From: Lasiodiplodia sp. COLG20
Lineage: Eukaryota; Ascomycota; Dothideomycetes; Botryosphaeriales; Botryosphaeriaceae
Assembly (NCBI GenBank): GCA_009801085.1
Contig: VNWV01000005.1
Coordinates: 1,860,001 to 1,924,000, forward strand
Direction: 5' to 3'
Length of the DNA stretch: 64,000 nt
In this document: piece after piece, positions 1 through 10,387 of the stretch
How positions within the stretch are numbered: position 1 is the first letter of the stretch
How the letters are laid out: every line of letters starts with the position of its first letter
Made by a program: the position numbers and the translations under genes
The notes under the pieces: model-generated
Database searches by the model: none
Told to the model about the DNA's origin: nothing
Seen by the model: the letters and a program-made list of their open reading frames with translations, nothing else

Positions 1-1322
1 GAAACAAGCGGGTCCGTGGTATGCTGGCTGATTGTGGAAAAACGGACTAGGACTGAATCGTGGATTGTATGGGTCGCCAAGTCAGCGGAGCGTGACACCA
101 CCTGATGAGGCGAGCGAGAGACGGTAAAAGCAGTGAGATGAGCCGCCGGAGCCAGCGGGCTCGTAATCCGGCAAGGGTAATTAATCTGCGAAAACGTGAC
201 TTATTCGTGCTTATAGCGTGCGACTTATCGAGGAACAGCTTGGCTAAGTGAGGGCGATCCTCAATTGTTTGGGGTTGATTAAGATTGACGGATAAAAGAT
301 GTGGTGTGCTACCCCGCGCTTCGAACAACCGTACCTGCGCCCGAGCGTGGCCTGGGGTTCTGATTCGTTTGGTAACGTCGATTGGTCTCAGATGGCTGCT
401 TAGCGTTGCTGCTTCTGGCACGGCGTACCTGCATGAGATTACCGGCGTTTCTTCTGCGCATTCTCCCCACATCGATGCAAATTATCGGAAGTTGCCCGAG
501 AAGCAAAACTACCTTTTCTCGCAGGGCATTGAGACGTTGGATGTACGGGTTTGACGTCATTCATGGGCTCCAAATAGGTTGGTTGTGAAGGAGTCCGGAA
601 AGGTACTGCCAAAAGCCATCCTGCTGCGATCGCCAAGTGGCAGTTCAGCAGCCTCCTTTCGTCATCCTGATCCAAATTTGGTCCACCATGCAAGGTTGCG
701 CACCGTGACTTGTTACGCGAAGATCGCCTCTGTATGGACCTGGACCCAGATACGCCAACGTATGGGCTGGTCGCACAAACCTGAATAGCCGAAGCCGCAT
801 TGAGGAATGCCACAGCCACCGGCTCAGTGTTGGATTCACGCATCAGGCCGGAAGTGCAGTTTCTACACCCGCTACTGTGGTCAGGCCGTAACAGTGCTGC
901 CGGAAATGGCAAGAAATGATGTCTCCGCATTGAGGCGACACCGGATGCTTCGGCAAGCGCGGAGAACTTCGGTCTCAACGATTCGGCTGCGGCAAAAGCT
1001 CGACAAGTTAGTATGTAGTCTTGCAGACTACAAGAATCCTTCCAGCCGTCATGTGTTGGCTTATAAGGTTGTGTCACCCACACTGGCGATCTCCGTTGGT
1101 GGAAGGATACAATTAGACAGAAGACGCCATCGAGTTACGTGGTGATGCAAGTGGGCAACTGACGATGCGGAACTGCGTCCGGTGTCTCCATTAGTTCGTC
1201 CATATAACCTTTTCAAATCGACCCTCGTTCCTCTTCTTGGTATCCAGAAACGCCGTTGCTATGCCCTACTCTTAAACTTCACCCAGAACTCCCAACCATG
1301 CATTTCCTCAAACCGTACCGAT
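1..1322. other. Intergenic, no supported gene
   Basis: No reading frame here has ATG start, family resemblance or credible splice sites. The longest frame (439-1083, minus) opens with GTG and has an unstructured composition. The right part is the 3' flank of GPN3. Confidence 0.5.
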
Positions 1323-2201
1323 TCAATCGTCGTCCATACCTGCTTCAACCTCGTCCATTGGCTCGTGCGGCTCTTGCGCTTCATGGTACTGTATGGCGTC
1401 ATCGATGTAGCTGAGGATTGCGTTCACGCTGTCCTCATCCTGCACGTTGAGCTTGAGGAAAGAAACCATGCTGAAGTCGTCGATAAGTTGCGCCACCGCC
1501 TTGTTCAGCCTATTGAACGAGGAGCCCGTCATGACGCTCTTGGTCGCAGATGGGTCACCGCCGTCGCTCTCGAACTCCAGCTTGTGGGCGGGGTCGTCGT
1601 CCATCAGGCCGGCGTCGGGCGTGATGAAGCGCTTCAGCTCGCGCTTGGCCACCTGGTCCTTGACCAAGTCCATCTTGCTCAGGATGTTGATGTGCGGCAT
1701 TTCCAGCATGAGCATGGCGCTCATGGCCGAGAGGGTGCCGGCGAAGAACTTGGCGCGGTCGACGACGAAGGTGGCCTCGAGCAGGTAGGCGGCGCACAGA
1801 TTGATGTTGAGCGAGCCCCGCGTGAGGTGCTTGACGAGAGCGGGGAGGATGGGGACGTGCGTGTACAGCTCAATCTGGCCCGGCATGTCGATGATGATCA
1901 GGTACTCTTCCGTCACCTCCTCCAGCGGCTCGGTCAGGAAGTCCATGTTCTCCAGCAGGAACTCGAAGCAGTAGATGAGGCCGCCGTTGGGGCCGAGCCC
2001 CATCTCCTCCATGACATCCTCGAGGCTGATCAGGTCCTTGATGTCGACATCGGGCTCGTACGCAAAGTCGTCGGCGGCGGGGTCGAGGTTGATGTAGAAG
2101 CACGAGCGCTTGACGGTGCGCAGGTGCTGGATGAGGGCGGAGCAGAAGGTGCTCTTGCCGGCGCCGGCCGGGCCCATGACCAGAGTGCCGAACTTGCTCA
2201 T
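1323..2201 (-). CDS. GPN3: GPN-loop GTPase 3 (Gpn3)
   Basis: Single exon, 292 residues. GPN GTPases are cytoplasmic and help assemble RNA polymerase II and carry it into the nucleus; Gpn3 works with Gpn1. Visible motifs: G1 loop GPAGAGKST near residues 10-18, the family-defining Gly-Pro-Asn loop at 70-72, switch motif DMPGQ at 105-109, and the base-recognition motif SKMD at 175-178; the tail is acidic. The frame is open upstream to about 2630, but the residues it adds are low-complexity, and family members begin just before the G1 loop, so I start at the ATG ending at 2201. It is transcribed away from the SAM synthetase gene, with 346 bp between the two starts. Length fits the family (about 280-295 residues). 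Confidence 0.95.
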   Translation of the reverse strand: MSKFGTLVMGPAGAGKSTFCSALIQHLRTVKRSCFYINLDPAADDFAYEPDVDIKDLISLEDVMEEMGLGPNGGLIYCFEFLLENMDFLTEPLEEVTEEYLIIIDMPGQIELYTHVPILPALVKHLTRGSLNINLCAAYLLEATFVVDRAKFFAGTLSAMSAMLMLEMPHINILSKMDLVKDQVAKRELKRFITPDAGLMDDDPAHKLEFESDGGDPSATKSVMTGSSFNRLNKAVAQLIDDFSMVSFLKLNVQDEDSVNAILSYIDDAIQYHEAQEPHEPMDEVEAGMDDD

Positions 2202-2547
2202 GGCGTCGCGATGCGGGGAGTTTTGATCGAAGGCGCTCACATGCGGCGACCGAGCTGACGGCCGGCGACTTTTTCGCGCCGCTTGCGACCGAGCGGAAGC
2301 TCCGAGCGACGGCACGTGCGGCAGAAAGGCACCGGAGCGGCAGGCGGTGAGCGAAAAAATGGCGGGATGAGGTGCTTTGCGCCCGGCAATTAAAGGTCGG
2401 CTTAGCGTCTTTTCCCAGAGCCATTGTCTCTTTTTCCCCTCCTCCACCCACCTTCTCTCTTCATCCTCTTCTTCTCCACGTCCACTTCCGCCCTCCTCTC
2501 CTCTCGCTCTCTCGCCCTCGCGCCCAGAGCCTTTTCCAGCCGCCACG
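2202..2547. promoter_or_regulatory. Divergent promoter GPN3 / SAM synthetase with CT-rich leader
   Basis: The 346 bp between the two divergent ATGs must hold both promoters. From about 2427 to 2516, just upstream of the SAM synthetase ATG, the plus strand is almost entirely C and T. Such pyrimidine-rich stretches before the start are typical of strongly expressed fungal housekeeping genes. The ATG context (GCCACGATGG) is close to optimal. Confidence 0.6.
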
Positions 2548-3830
2548 ATGGTCTCCGTTCCCAATGGCACTGCCCCCAAGGGCACCTTCCTCTTCACCTC
2601 CGAGTCGGTCGGTGAGGGCCACCCCGACAAGATTGCGTATGACTCCGCTGCCCTGCGCAGAATCGCGCTCGTTCTAACTTTGCTACAGCGACCAGGTCTC
2701 GGACGCCATTCTCGATGCCTGCCTTGCCGAGGACCCGCTCTCCAAGGTTGCCTGCGAGACCGCCACCAAGACTGGTATGATCATGGTCTTCGGTGAGATT
2801 ACCACCAAGGCCCACCTCGACTACCAGAAGATCATCCGTGGCGCCATCAAGGACATCGGTTATGATGACTCCGCCAAGGGTTTTGACTACAAGACCTGCA
2901 ACGTCCTTGTCGCCATTGAGCAGCAGTCCCCCGATATCGCTCAGGGTCTCCACTACGAGCAGGCTCTTGAGCAGCTCGGCGCCGGTGACCAAGGTATCAT
3001 GTTCGGTTATGCCACCGACGAGACCCCCGAGATGCTTCCCCTCACTGTCCTTCTGTCGCACAAGCTCAACTCCGCCATGAAGGAGGCCCGCAACAGCGGC
3101 GAGCTTCCCTGGCTCCGTCCCGACACCAAGACCCAGGTCACCGTCGAGTACGAGCACGACGGCGGTGCCGTTATCCCCAAGCGCGTCGACACCGTCGTCG
3201 TCTCCGCTCAGCACTCCGAGGCCATCACCACCGAGGAGCTCCGCAAGGAGATCAAGGAGAAGATCATCAAGAAGGTCATTCCCGCTCACCTTCTCGATGA
3301 CAAGACCGTCTACCACGTAAGTTTCAACAGGAAGCGCATTTTGTTGGGATATCCAGCTGACCCCTCTACAGATCCAGCCCTCTGGCCTCTTCATCATCGG
3401 TGGTCCCCAGGGTGACGCCGGTCTGACTGGCCGTAAGATCATCGTCGACACCTACGGTGGCTGGGGTGCCCACGGTGGTGGTGCCTTCTCCGGCAAGGAC
3501 TACTCCAAGGTCGACCGCTCGGCCGCCTACCTGGCCCGCTGGATCGCCAAGTCCCTCCTCAAGGCCGGCCTCGCCCGCCGTGCCCTCGTCCAGCTCTCGT
3601 ACGCCATTGGTGTCGCTGAGCCCCTCTCCCTCTTCGTTGAGACCTACGGCACCTCTGACAAGACCTCGGATGAGCTCGTCGAGATCATCCGCAACAACTT
3701 CGACATGAGGCCCGGTGTCATCGTCAAGGAGCTCAACCTTACCAACCCCATCTACAACCGCACCGCCAAGAACGGTCACTTCACCGACCAGAGCTTCACC
3801 TGGGAGCAGCCCAAGGAGCTCAAGTTCTAA
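2548..3830 (+). CDS. S-adenosylmethionine synthetase
   Basis: Exons 2548-2636, 2689-3316 and 3372-3830 (introns 52 and 55 bp, the first with a CTAAC branch point) give 391 residues, the usual fungal size. The enzyme makes S-adenosylmethionine from methionine and ATP in the cytosol, supplying methyl groups including those for the O-methyltransferase at the window's right end. Motifs: GHPDKI at 24-29 with the ATP-binding histidine, [15 protein letters not shown] at 127-141 (family signature 1), [12 protein letters not shown] from 250, and GGGAFSGKD at 274-282 (family signature 2). Intron 1 splits the codon just after GHPDKI. Codon choice is strongly biased to C-ending codons (Ctc, Gcc, Aag), as expected for high expression. 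An in-frame extension to 2377 has no ATG. Confidence 0.97.
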
Positions 3831-5362
3831 GTGCATGAGCCAAAAGCTTAATTTTCCTTCCGGCTTCTTTTGCAATGAACATTTTAAGTTGACGACTCAA
3901 CGTCTTGTCAACGCAACGCGGTAACGACTGATGTTATCTTTTCAACAAACAAAACGGCGTCAGGGATCATCTAAAAAGAGAAAAATCTTTCTTGGGTTTT
4001 TGGGCAAGATACCACCTGTCAACAGTATTCAACATAGACTCTCTAGAAGTGTAACGCTGCAATATGCGCAAGAGCTGCATAGTATTGCAGACGAATAAGA
4101 GAGAAAAGAAGAGCTTTCTTCGCAACCTTGGTTTTTTCGTTTGGTTTCCACCAAGATAATACAAAAGCGTCGGCGTTTGGGAGGGGGTTCTTTCAACACG
4201 AATTCCACGGAACGCTCATAGCTTTCTCTTTTGGCTTTGGAGGAAACGTTCGTTCAGCTTTTCTGTCGGCTCTATGTAGCAGGACATTGGAGTGAGGCAA
4301 CGGGAACACGTGCCTAGTGGAGAGATAGTAAAATGAATGAAAATGTGTTGAAAAATGGACTGTCTTTATCTTGATCCTCAACAATGACAACCCCTTCGTA
4401 TTGTCCTTGCTCTTCATGAGAACAATCACTCTTGCTGACCCACTTGGCTCTGTTGTCCTGATAAGAAGGCATGTTGCTTTGCAGCACAGGAATGCATTCG
4501 TCGGTAGTAAAGATAACGCACCGTCACGTGCCATGATCTGGTTACGCAAAGATGGTTCAGTGGAATGTTACTGTGCCACTAGAAGTTGCAGAAGAATGAG
4601 CACGATGTTCCGAACATTCTAGGGACGTTCTACGGTGGATTTAGTTCCCAGTTACCTTGTCTGAACGAGTCATACAGTAACTTGGATTATGTTTACTTCA
4701 TATCAAAGTTTAACGCCCATTCCATGAGTCTTTGAATCAAAGAATAGATAACCGGAACATAAGGTATTAATGAGATCGAACTTTAAAATGAAATTGTTTC
4801 AATTCTGTTATGTGCGGCACCGTATATATTACTTCTCTTTTTTTTTTTCTTCTACCTACAATAAATTATTAAGAGTAGAAGTAGATATAGAAAAACTAGA
4901 TATTCTTCGACTGCATCGAAGAGGTGGGAAAAAATAGACATCGGTAACGGCAATAGCTTTATACGCACCACAGTGGCTAACAGAACAACGAAGCACAGCC
5001 TTGCCCCTGGCAGATTGCATGAGTACCTGGCAGCAAACATTCATGGACTGGTGCACCAGCATTAAGCTCATACTTAGTAAGCAGCCACAGCCGGCGTGCA
5101 GCATGCAAGTCCCCGCGGACCGCTCGTATTCGCCTGAAATTCAATATCAAGACTGTCTTCACTGTCTGACTTCACTTCTGATGAGGATTGGAGAGGAAGA
5201 GACAAAACAGATTGTTGGGGGTATCCCATCTCTACAGCAACTTTTTTTTTGACCGATCTCCATCGATTGCATCCCATGACCAGCCAACGCCAATAAATGC
5301 CACAGAAACCACTCCATCGCAGACCCCGAAGCGGTCCAAACTAGCGGACCTAGAACCGCAAT
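3831..5362. other. Convergent 3' flanks, no gene seen
   Basis: This 1.5 kb lies between the stops of SAM synthetase and LCP5, so it holds two 3' UTRs. About 4620-4960 is AT-rich. A frame at 4193-4549 (minus, 118 residues) has no recognisable feature and no splice partner. Confidence 0.5.
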
Positions 5363-6532
5363 CTACCTCCTCCTCTGCGCCACCTTCCTCCTCTTCGCAA
5401 ACATGGCGCCGGCCTCGGCACCGCTCGCCCTGGGCCCGTCCTCGACGGCCCTCTTCCTGCTCTTCTCGAGGGCGCTCTTGGTGCTGGTGCGCTCGCCCCT
5501 GCGCGTCAGGCGGTCGATGCGGTCGACGCCGGCGCCGAGCTCGCGCCACTCCTCGCCGCCAAAGGCGTTGCGGTTGCGGCCGGCGGCATTCTTCGCGCGC
5601 TCCTTCTTGCCGACCTTTGGCAGGCGGACGAAATTCGTCTCCTCGTACACGCGGCGCTCCTCCTCGTCCTTACGCTCGCGCGCCGACTTGACGCGGCGGC
5701 CGCCGTCGACGACGTTGGAGCCGATGCTGGGCTGCGCGACGGGCGCCGTCGACAGGTGCTCGTCGACGAAGTCGTCGATGGCGGCGGCGCGGCGGGGCCC
5801 GCGGTCGCGGTCGTCGCGGCCGCCGTAGCGTGGGAGGTCTTCTGGCATCGCGGTCGCGGTGATGCGCGGGGGCCGGTAGATGCCGTCGCTGGGTTCGTCG
5901 TTCTTCTTGCTCTTCTTGTCTGTGTCGGCTGCGGCGGCGCTGCCGCGCGCGAAGGCGAGAGGGTTGGGGCGGTAGGCGAGCTCGTCGATGTCGGAGGCGT
6001 CTTCGTCGTCCTCGTCCTCGTCGCTCCCACTGGCGTCCTCGTCGTCCTCCTCGCTCTCGTCGTCGCTGTTTGCCTTCTCTGCCTTCTTCTTGTTCTTCTT
6101 GCCTGCAGGCGTGCCGGCCTTCTTCAGCGCCTCCTCTGCCCTTGCTGCATCGTCCGCTGCCCGCACCACCTTGTCGATCTGGTACTTAAGCTTGCCCTCA
6201 AGCGGCCGCGCGCCCTTCTCTAGGTACAGTCGGAGCTCGCACAATTTCTTGACGACATCCTCAGTGGTCTCCCCCCCATTTTGTTGCTTTTTGTTGCCCG
6301 TCTTCTCGTTGTTTCGCAGCTTCAGCAGGATCAGGAAGACCAGGTTCTGTAGGTACGACAGCAGCAGCTCGTTCTTGACGTCCAGCAGCGAAATGCCGTC
6401 CTTGGGCTGGAGCAAGTCCGACGCGTCGTCGTCCGCGGAGGGAGAGGGCACCGGCTCAGCGGCAGAGGTGAGCGATGCTGTCAGGTTCGACAGCAGCGTC
6501 GGGAGAGAGGTGTCGAGCTTTGCAGCGGCCAT
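5363..6532 (-). CDS. LCP5: Lcp5/neuroguidin-like SSU processome protein
   Basis: Single exon, 389 residues. Family members carry a Sas10/Utp3/C1D domain and act in the nucleolus in U3-dependent 18S rRNA processing. The N-terminal part shows the typical pattern (a DVKNELLLSYLQNL helix near 50-64 followed by LVFLILLKLRN, then a VKKLCELRLYLEKG helix and a KLKYQIDKVVR helix). A long acidic tract of Asp, Glu and Ser follows at about 155-185, common in nucleolar proteins, and the C-terminus is basic (ends in KRRKVAQRRR), consistent with RNA binding or nucleolar targeting. The start ATG is the first in frame. Assignment to Lcp5 rather than another Sas10-family protein rests on length and domain order. 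Confidence 0.85.
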   Translation of the reverse strand: MAAAKLDTSLPTLLSNLTASLTSAAEPVPSPSADDDASDLLQPKDGISLLDVKNELLLSYLQNLVFLILLKLRNNEKTGNKKQQNGGETTEDVVKKLCELRLYLEKGARPLEGKLKYQIDKVVRAADDAARAEEALKKAGTPAGKKNKKKAEKANSDDESEEDDEDASGSDEDEDDEDASDIDELAYRPNPLAFARGSAAAADTDKKSKKNDEPSDGIYRPPRITATAMPEDLPRYGGRDDRDRGPRRAAAIDDFVDEHLSTAPVAQPSIGSNVVDGGRRVKSARERKDEEERRVYEETNFVRLPKVGKKERAKNAAGRNRNAFGGEEWRELGAGVDRIDRLTRRGERTSTKSALEKSRKRAVEDGPRASGAEAGAMFAKRRKVAQRRR

Positions 6533-7370
6533 GGTGGGCTTTCTTCTTGTGCGCGATTCGAAATTGTGTAGTCAGAGGCGCGTCGTACTGTGTGAAAGAG
6601 TGAATTGCGCTTGCGCGCGTTGTGTAGCGTAACGTAGTTGCGGCGTCTTGCCTTCCCGGAATTTTTGTGAGAAACACGAAGGCCGAGCGCGCGGCGGCGG
6701 CAGAATCTGAACTTTTTGCTGACTAACAACACACACACTCACCGCCTTGGCAGTCTATCGTCGCCGAGGTAAACCTCTCAATCAGTCGCTAAAGAATATT
6801 GACGCGTGTGCTATTCTATTGTTATTTCGCGCATGATCATAGCAAAGTTAAAAAGATTAAATGCGCTCGTATCTTAGGTGCTGCATTTTACTAACGTAAA
6901 ATACAGTCACTTGATGTCATATTTTGCTGTCAGCTTACCCGCTGAACTAACTGCACTTCTTGGCTTCTGACCAGCCCCCCACAAACAGCTACAGTTCTTT
7001 ACCAACCGATTAACATTCACATCTTCCTAGTCAATGCGGAGACCCGAGTTTACAGCCATCAAATCAGGGATATCATCCCGCATAACTCCGACCCAAATCC
7101 TGAAAGACGAACACCGGCTTACAAAAAAAACGTGTAAAAAGAAAGCGCGCCGAGATCCGTCCCCCACCATGCTAAAAAGATGCCGCAAGAGAGTTGAAAG
7201 GGCAAAGATGTCCCCTCAGCGCCAGCCAATGCACTTTTAGAAGCCAGAGGAAAAAAACCAAAAAAAAAAAGGAGCAAACGGACAATACTTCCCCTTCCCA
7301 CTCAGACAATCCCCCCCTTTCCCCCCTCCCCCTCTTCCCCCCCTCTAACCCCCTCTTCCGACCCACCCCC
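6533..7370. other. LCP5 upstream region and F-box 3' flank
   Basis: Holds the LCP5 promoter (right of 6532) and the 3' UTR of the F-box gene. An A-rich run lies at 7248-7272. The part next to the F-box stop is exceptionally G-rich on the transcribed strand and is listed separately. No gene seen. Confidence 0.5.
7305..7370 (-). repeat. G-tract array in F-box 3' UTR
   Basis: Read on the minus strand directly after the F-box stop, this stretch holds at least six runs of five to eight G separated by one to eight bases. On the RNA this pattern can form G-quadruplexes. On the plus strand it appears as C-tracts with T spacers. Confidence 0.6.
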
Positions 7371-9374
7371 TCAATTCGCCAACCACCCCACCCCCATCCC
7401 GACCCCCAAATCCTCACCCCCGCTCGGCATCTTCCGCGCGCGCGCGAGCCCGAAATCCAGCACCTCGCTGCGCGGCTCGACGTACTCCCTGAGCCTGCCC
7501 TTGACGCCGACGGCCAGCGGCGCCTCCTCGCCGAACGGCCCCAGCTGGCGGCCCTTGACGAAGACGAGCTGCGTGCGGCTGTCGTCGAGGAGGGCGTGCG
7601 CGGTGGCGGCGTCGGTGCTGCCGAAGGCGATGAGGTTGAGGTGGGAGTGGCGGGGGGAGCGGTGATGGTGGTGGTGGGAATCGTGGTGGTGATGGTGATG
7701 GTGGTCGACGGCCGTGATGACGGAGTCGGTGTCGCTGTGGGCGTCGGAAGAGACGGGGTGCGGGTTGTGGGAATACAGGATGGATTGGGCGACGTTTTGG
7801 ACGAGGAGGGCGTAGATGTTGCGCGGGAGGGAGCCGAGGCTGTTGTTGTTCTTGGGCCACGTGGTGATGTTGAGAGACACGAGCTTGGGGAGGTAGTTGA
7901 GGGCGTTCTGTTTTTTTTCACCGGTCAGCCATAATGGATCCATACGATTTACACGGTGTGGGGTTGGGCGGGTCAGGCGGCATGAACGCCGAGACTTGGC
8001 TATTTGATGGACTTGGCTCTCTTACCTCGAAGGCGGCGAAGCTGTCGGTCTTGTCCGCGACGATGCTGGTCGCCGGGAAACCGACCGACATCTGCTCTAG
8101 CTCCGAGCATTCCCTGCAAATGCTCTCGAAGTCCAGCGGGCTGTACACGTACTCGTCCTCCAGCAGGTCCGCCGCGTTGGCGTGCACGTTGAGCAGCTTT
8201 AGCGTCTTGCCGTGCCTGCTGATGCCTGCGGCGGTGGGCAGCTCCTTGACGTTGCTGATGTCGATGGTAATGGCCTTGAGTCCGGTGACGAGGCACAGGA
8301 AGTTGTCCAGAGCGTGCAGCGCGTCGCTCTCGCGGTTGTCCTCGTGCTTGAACTCCAGCGTCTCGAGGTTCTGCGGCAGCTTGGTCGGCTTGCTCAGCTC
8401 GGCGAACAGAGTGCACGCTCCGGGGCAGTCGAAAATAGCCAGCTTCTTAAGCGTGGAGAACTTGATGGCACGGCACCAGGTCTCCGCCGAGTACCGCAGA
8501 TGCACCTTCTGCAGCGTGAGCTCGGTGAGGGCCAGAGGCTTGCAGTGCTCCAGGGGAATCATATGTCCAAACAGCCTCGAGGTGATCAAGCCAGGGCCGG
8601 TACTCGAATCGTGCAGCTCACGGGGCGAGAACGAGCTCACAGCGGGATGGAAGCTGGCATTGACGATGAGCTTGTCGACCTTCTTGTTCTTCCGCAGCAG
8701 AATGTTGCACAGATCCAGCACCTCTCCGCTATCGGGATACAGGCCCAGAGTACGGGTGTGCTCAGCGATGCCCTCCAGATCCGACGAGTGCTCCAGCTGG
8801 TCCAGGATGTTCTTGTCGAGCGAGATGCCCTCCAGCCATGTCATATGGCGCTGCTTGCGGTACAGCAGCAACAGGTTGTCCGCAGAGAACGGCTGCCATG
8901 GGTGCCAAGAAAACCGCTCGAGAATGTTCTCAGGCAGGAATTCCAGGATCATGCGCACGGCAAAGTGGGCCTGCTGCAGCTGGTTGCGCTTATCCTCGAC
9001 CTCGGCAAGGTAGATGTGCAGGCGGCGGATGTAGTTCAGCCCGATGTTGCGGGGGTTGAGGAAAGCGCCCAGATTGAGGTCAGCCGTGCTGCCGACGTTC
9101 AGAGTCACCTCGCGGTACAAATTGCGCACCGCGATCTGGTGCAGCTGCTTGCACGTGAGGGACAAGCTCTTGAGGTCCGTAGGCCGGAGAACCTGTCGCG
9201 GTGGCGGACAATGCGTCAGCGAGACTACTCCATCGTCATGGGTGCGCAGCCAAGAACGGGCATGGGTCGCGTGCGGGGTCTGCAAGCCAGTGGCTGCTTT
9301 TTCGTGGTTGGACTCACATAGTCGACTATCATCGACCATATCTCAATCGAGAGACCAGTCGCCTTGGTCAACAT
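7371..9374 (-). CDS. F-box protein with C-terminal histidine tract
   Basis: Rebuilt from three exons: 9318-9374, 8026-9192 and 7371-7907 (introns 125 and 118 bp, both phase 0), 586 residues. The short first exon supplies the start of the F-box (LSIEIWSMIVDY) and exon 2 continues it with VLRPTDLKSLSLTCKQLHQIA, ending near residue 46. F-box proteins join Skp1-cullin ubiquitin ligases and choose the substrate. The middle is leucine-rich without regular repeats, as in many fungal F-box proteins. Exon 3 encodes seven His, Asp-Ser, then five His near residues 475-490, a possible metal-binding or nuclear-speckle-type tract. Without splicing the F-box is lost, which supports the model. The substrate is unknown. 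The 5' leader carries a CTG repeat. Confidence 0.8.
7661..7705 (-). repeat. Histidine codon tract inside F-box gene
   Basis: CAC and CAT codons encode two histidine runs (7 and 5) separated by Asp-Ser. The reverse strand reads as GTG/GTGATG repeats, a likely slippage site that may vary in length between strains. Confidence 0.75.
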
Positions 9375-10387
9375 CTTGGCTCGCACAACCGGTGGTGCAA
9401 AGGGAAGGACGGCTTGGAAGAAAAATCAAGAAAGAGTGGGAGTGACGCGCAGGCGGGATGCTGGTGGTAAGTGGAGGCGGCGGGTAGCAGGCAGCGGACG
9501 CACAGCAGCAGCAGCAGCAGCACCAAAGAAGCAGACGAGAAAAAGAAAGGAAAAGTACAGAAGCAGGCCGCAGCTTGAGGTGCGCGAATCCGACAATTAT
9601 TTTATCCGCAAGTGAAACGGGCTCGATGACGGAAAACCCCAGGCCTAGGCCTTGGCAGAGCGGACGCGTGCCTGCGCAGGCTCGTGTCGACCAGCAACAT
9701 ACGATTGTGGCTGCCGTGGAGAAAGTCAGACCATTTTGCCCTGGAGTTGGCCAGCCTGCCTCGGCGTGCATACCGCCTGGAGCAATCTGCTCGCTGCTAA
9801 TCCTGCTGCATGACTCAGACTGTGGCGCACAGTTGGGCGCGAAAATCAAAACGGCGCATCTCAAGGGGGAAGGCGTCCGTTGCGCTTGTCCCGGCAATCG
9901 TTGGCGTCGCCCTGTCCAGCCCTGCCATCATCTCCTCAGCCACCCTCCGATGCCTCCCCACGGCCCGTGACGCCCACTAGGCGGGCTCTGATGCAGCGAC
10001 AGCTCACTCCTCGCAAGGCCAGCCAGCACGCATCGCCGAAGCTAGTTTTTCATCAAAGGGATTGAGCTACTCTACATGGCGCGCCGCCAGCTAGTCAAAG
10101 CGCACCTTCCATGCAGGTCGCCGATGTGAGGTGCGTCAAAGCACTGATCCGCCCGCCCGCCATACCCTTGTTCATCCCAATTCCGCCAAACTCCAGTCTT
10201 CAAGATCCCTGAACTCCGCGCTATGCAGGCTGTGAGTGATCGAGAGCAGTCGTCGCTGTGTCGTACAGAATAAAGAGAGCCCCGCTATGTAGAGACAGAC
10301 CTATAAGATGCGGACAAACCCGCCCCAATGCAGCTGTGCACCCTTTTCAAAATGTCGCCTGCTCGCAACAAAGAAAGACGACCGCCC
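9375..10387. other. F-box promoter and FCP1 3' flank
   Basis: About 1 kb between the F-box start and the FCP1 stop. Six CAG triplets at 9503-9520 (CTG on the F-box sense strand) lie 130 bp upstream of the F-box ATG. No gene seen. Confidence 0.5.
9503..9520. repeat. (CAG)6 microsatellite
   Basis: Six perfect CAG units in the F-box upstream region; not within a supported coding frame. Confidence 0.9.

Noticed and set aside
439..1083. 214-codon minus-strand frame
   Set aside because: Starts with GTG, no recognisable features, no splice context.
1182..2258. 358-codon plus-strand frame
   Set aside because: Antisense shadow of GPN3.
2202..2630. N-terminal extension of GPN3
   Set aside because: Low-complexity residues before the G1 loop; relatives begin at the ATG at 2201.
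8212..9321. 369-codon plus-strand frame
   Set aside because: Antisense shadow of the F-box gene.
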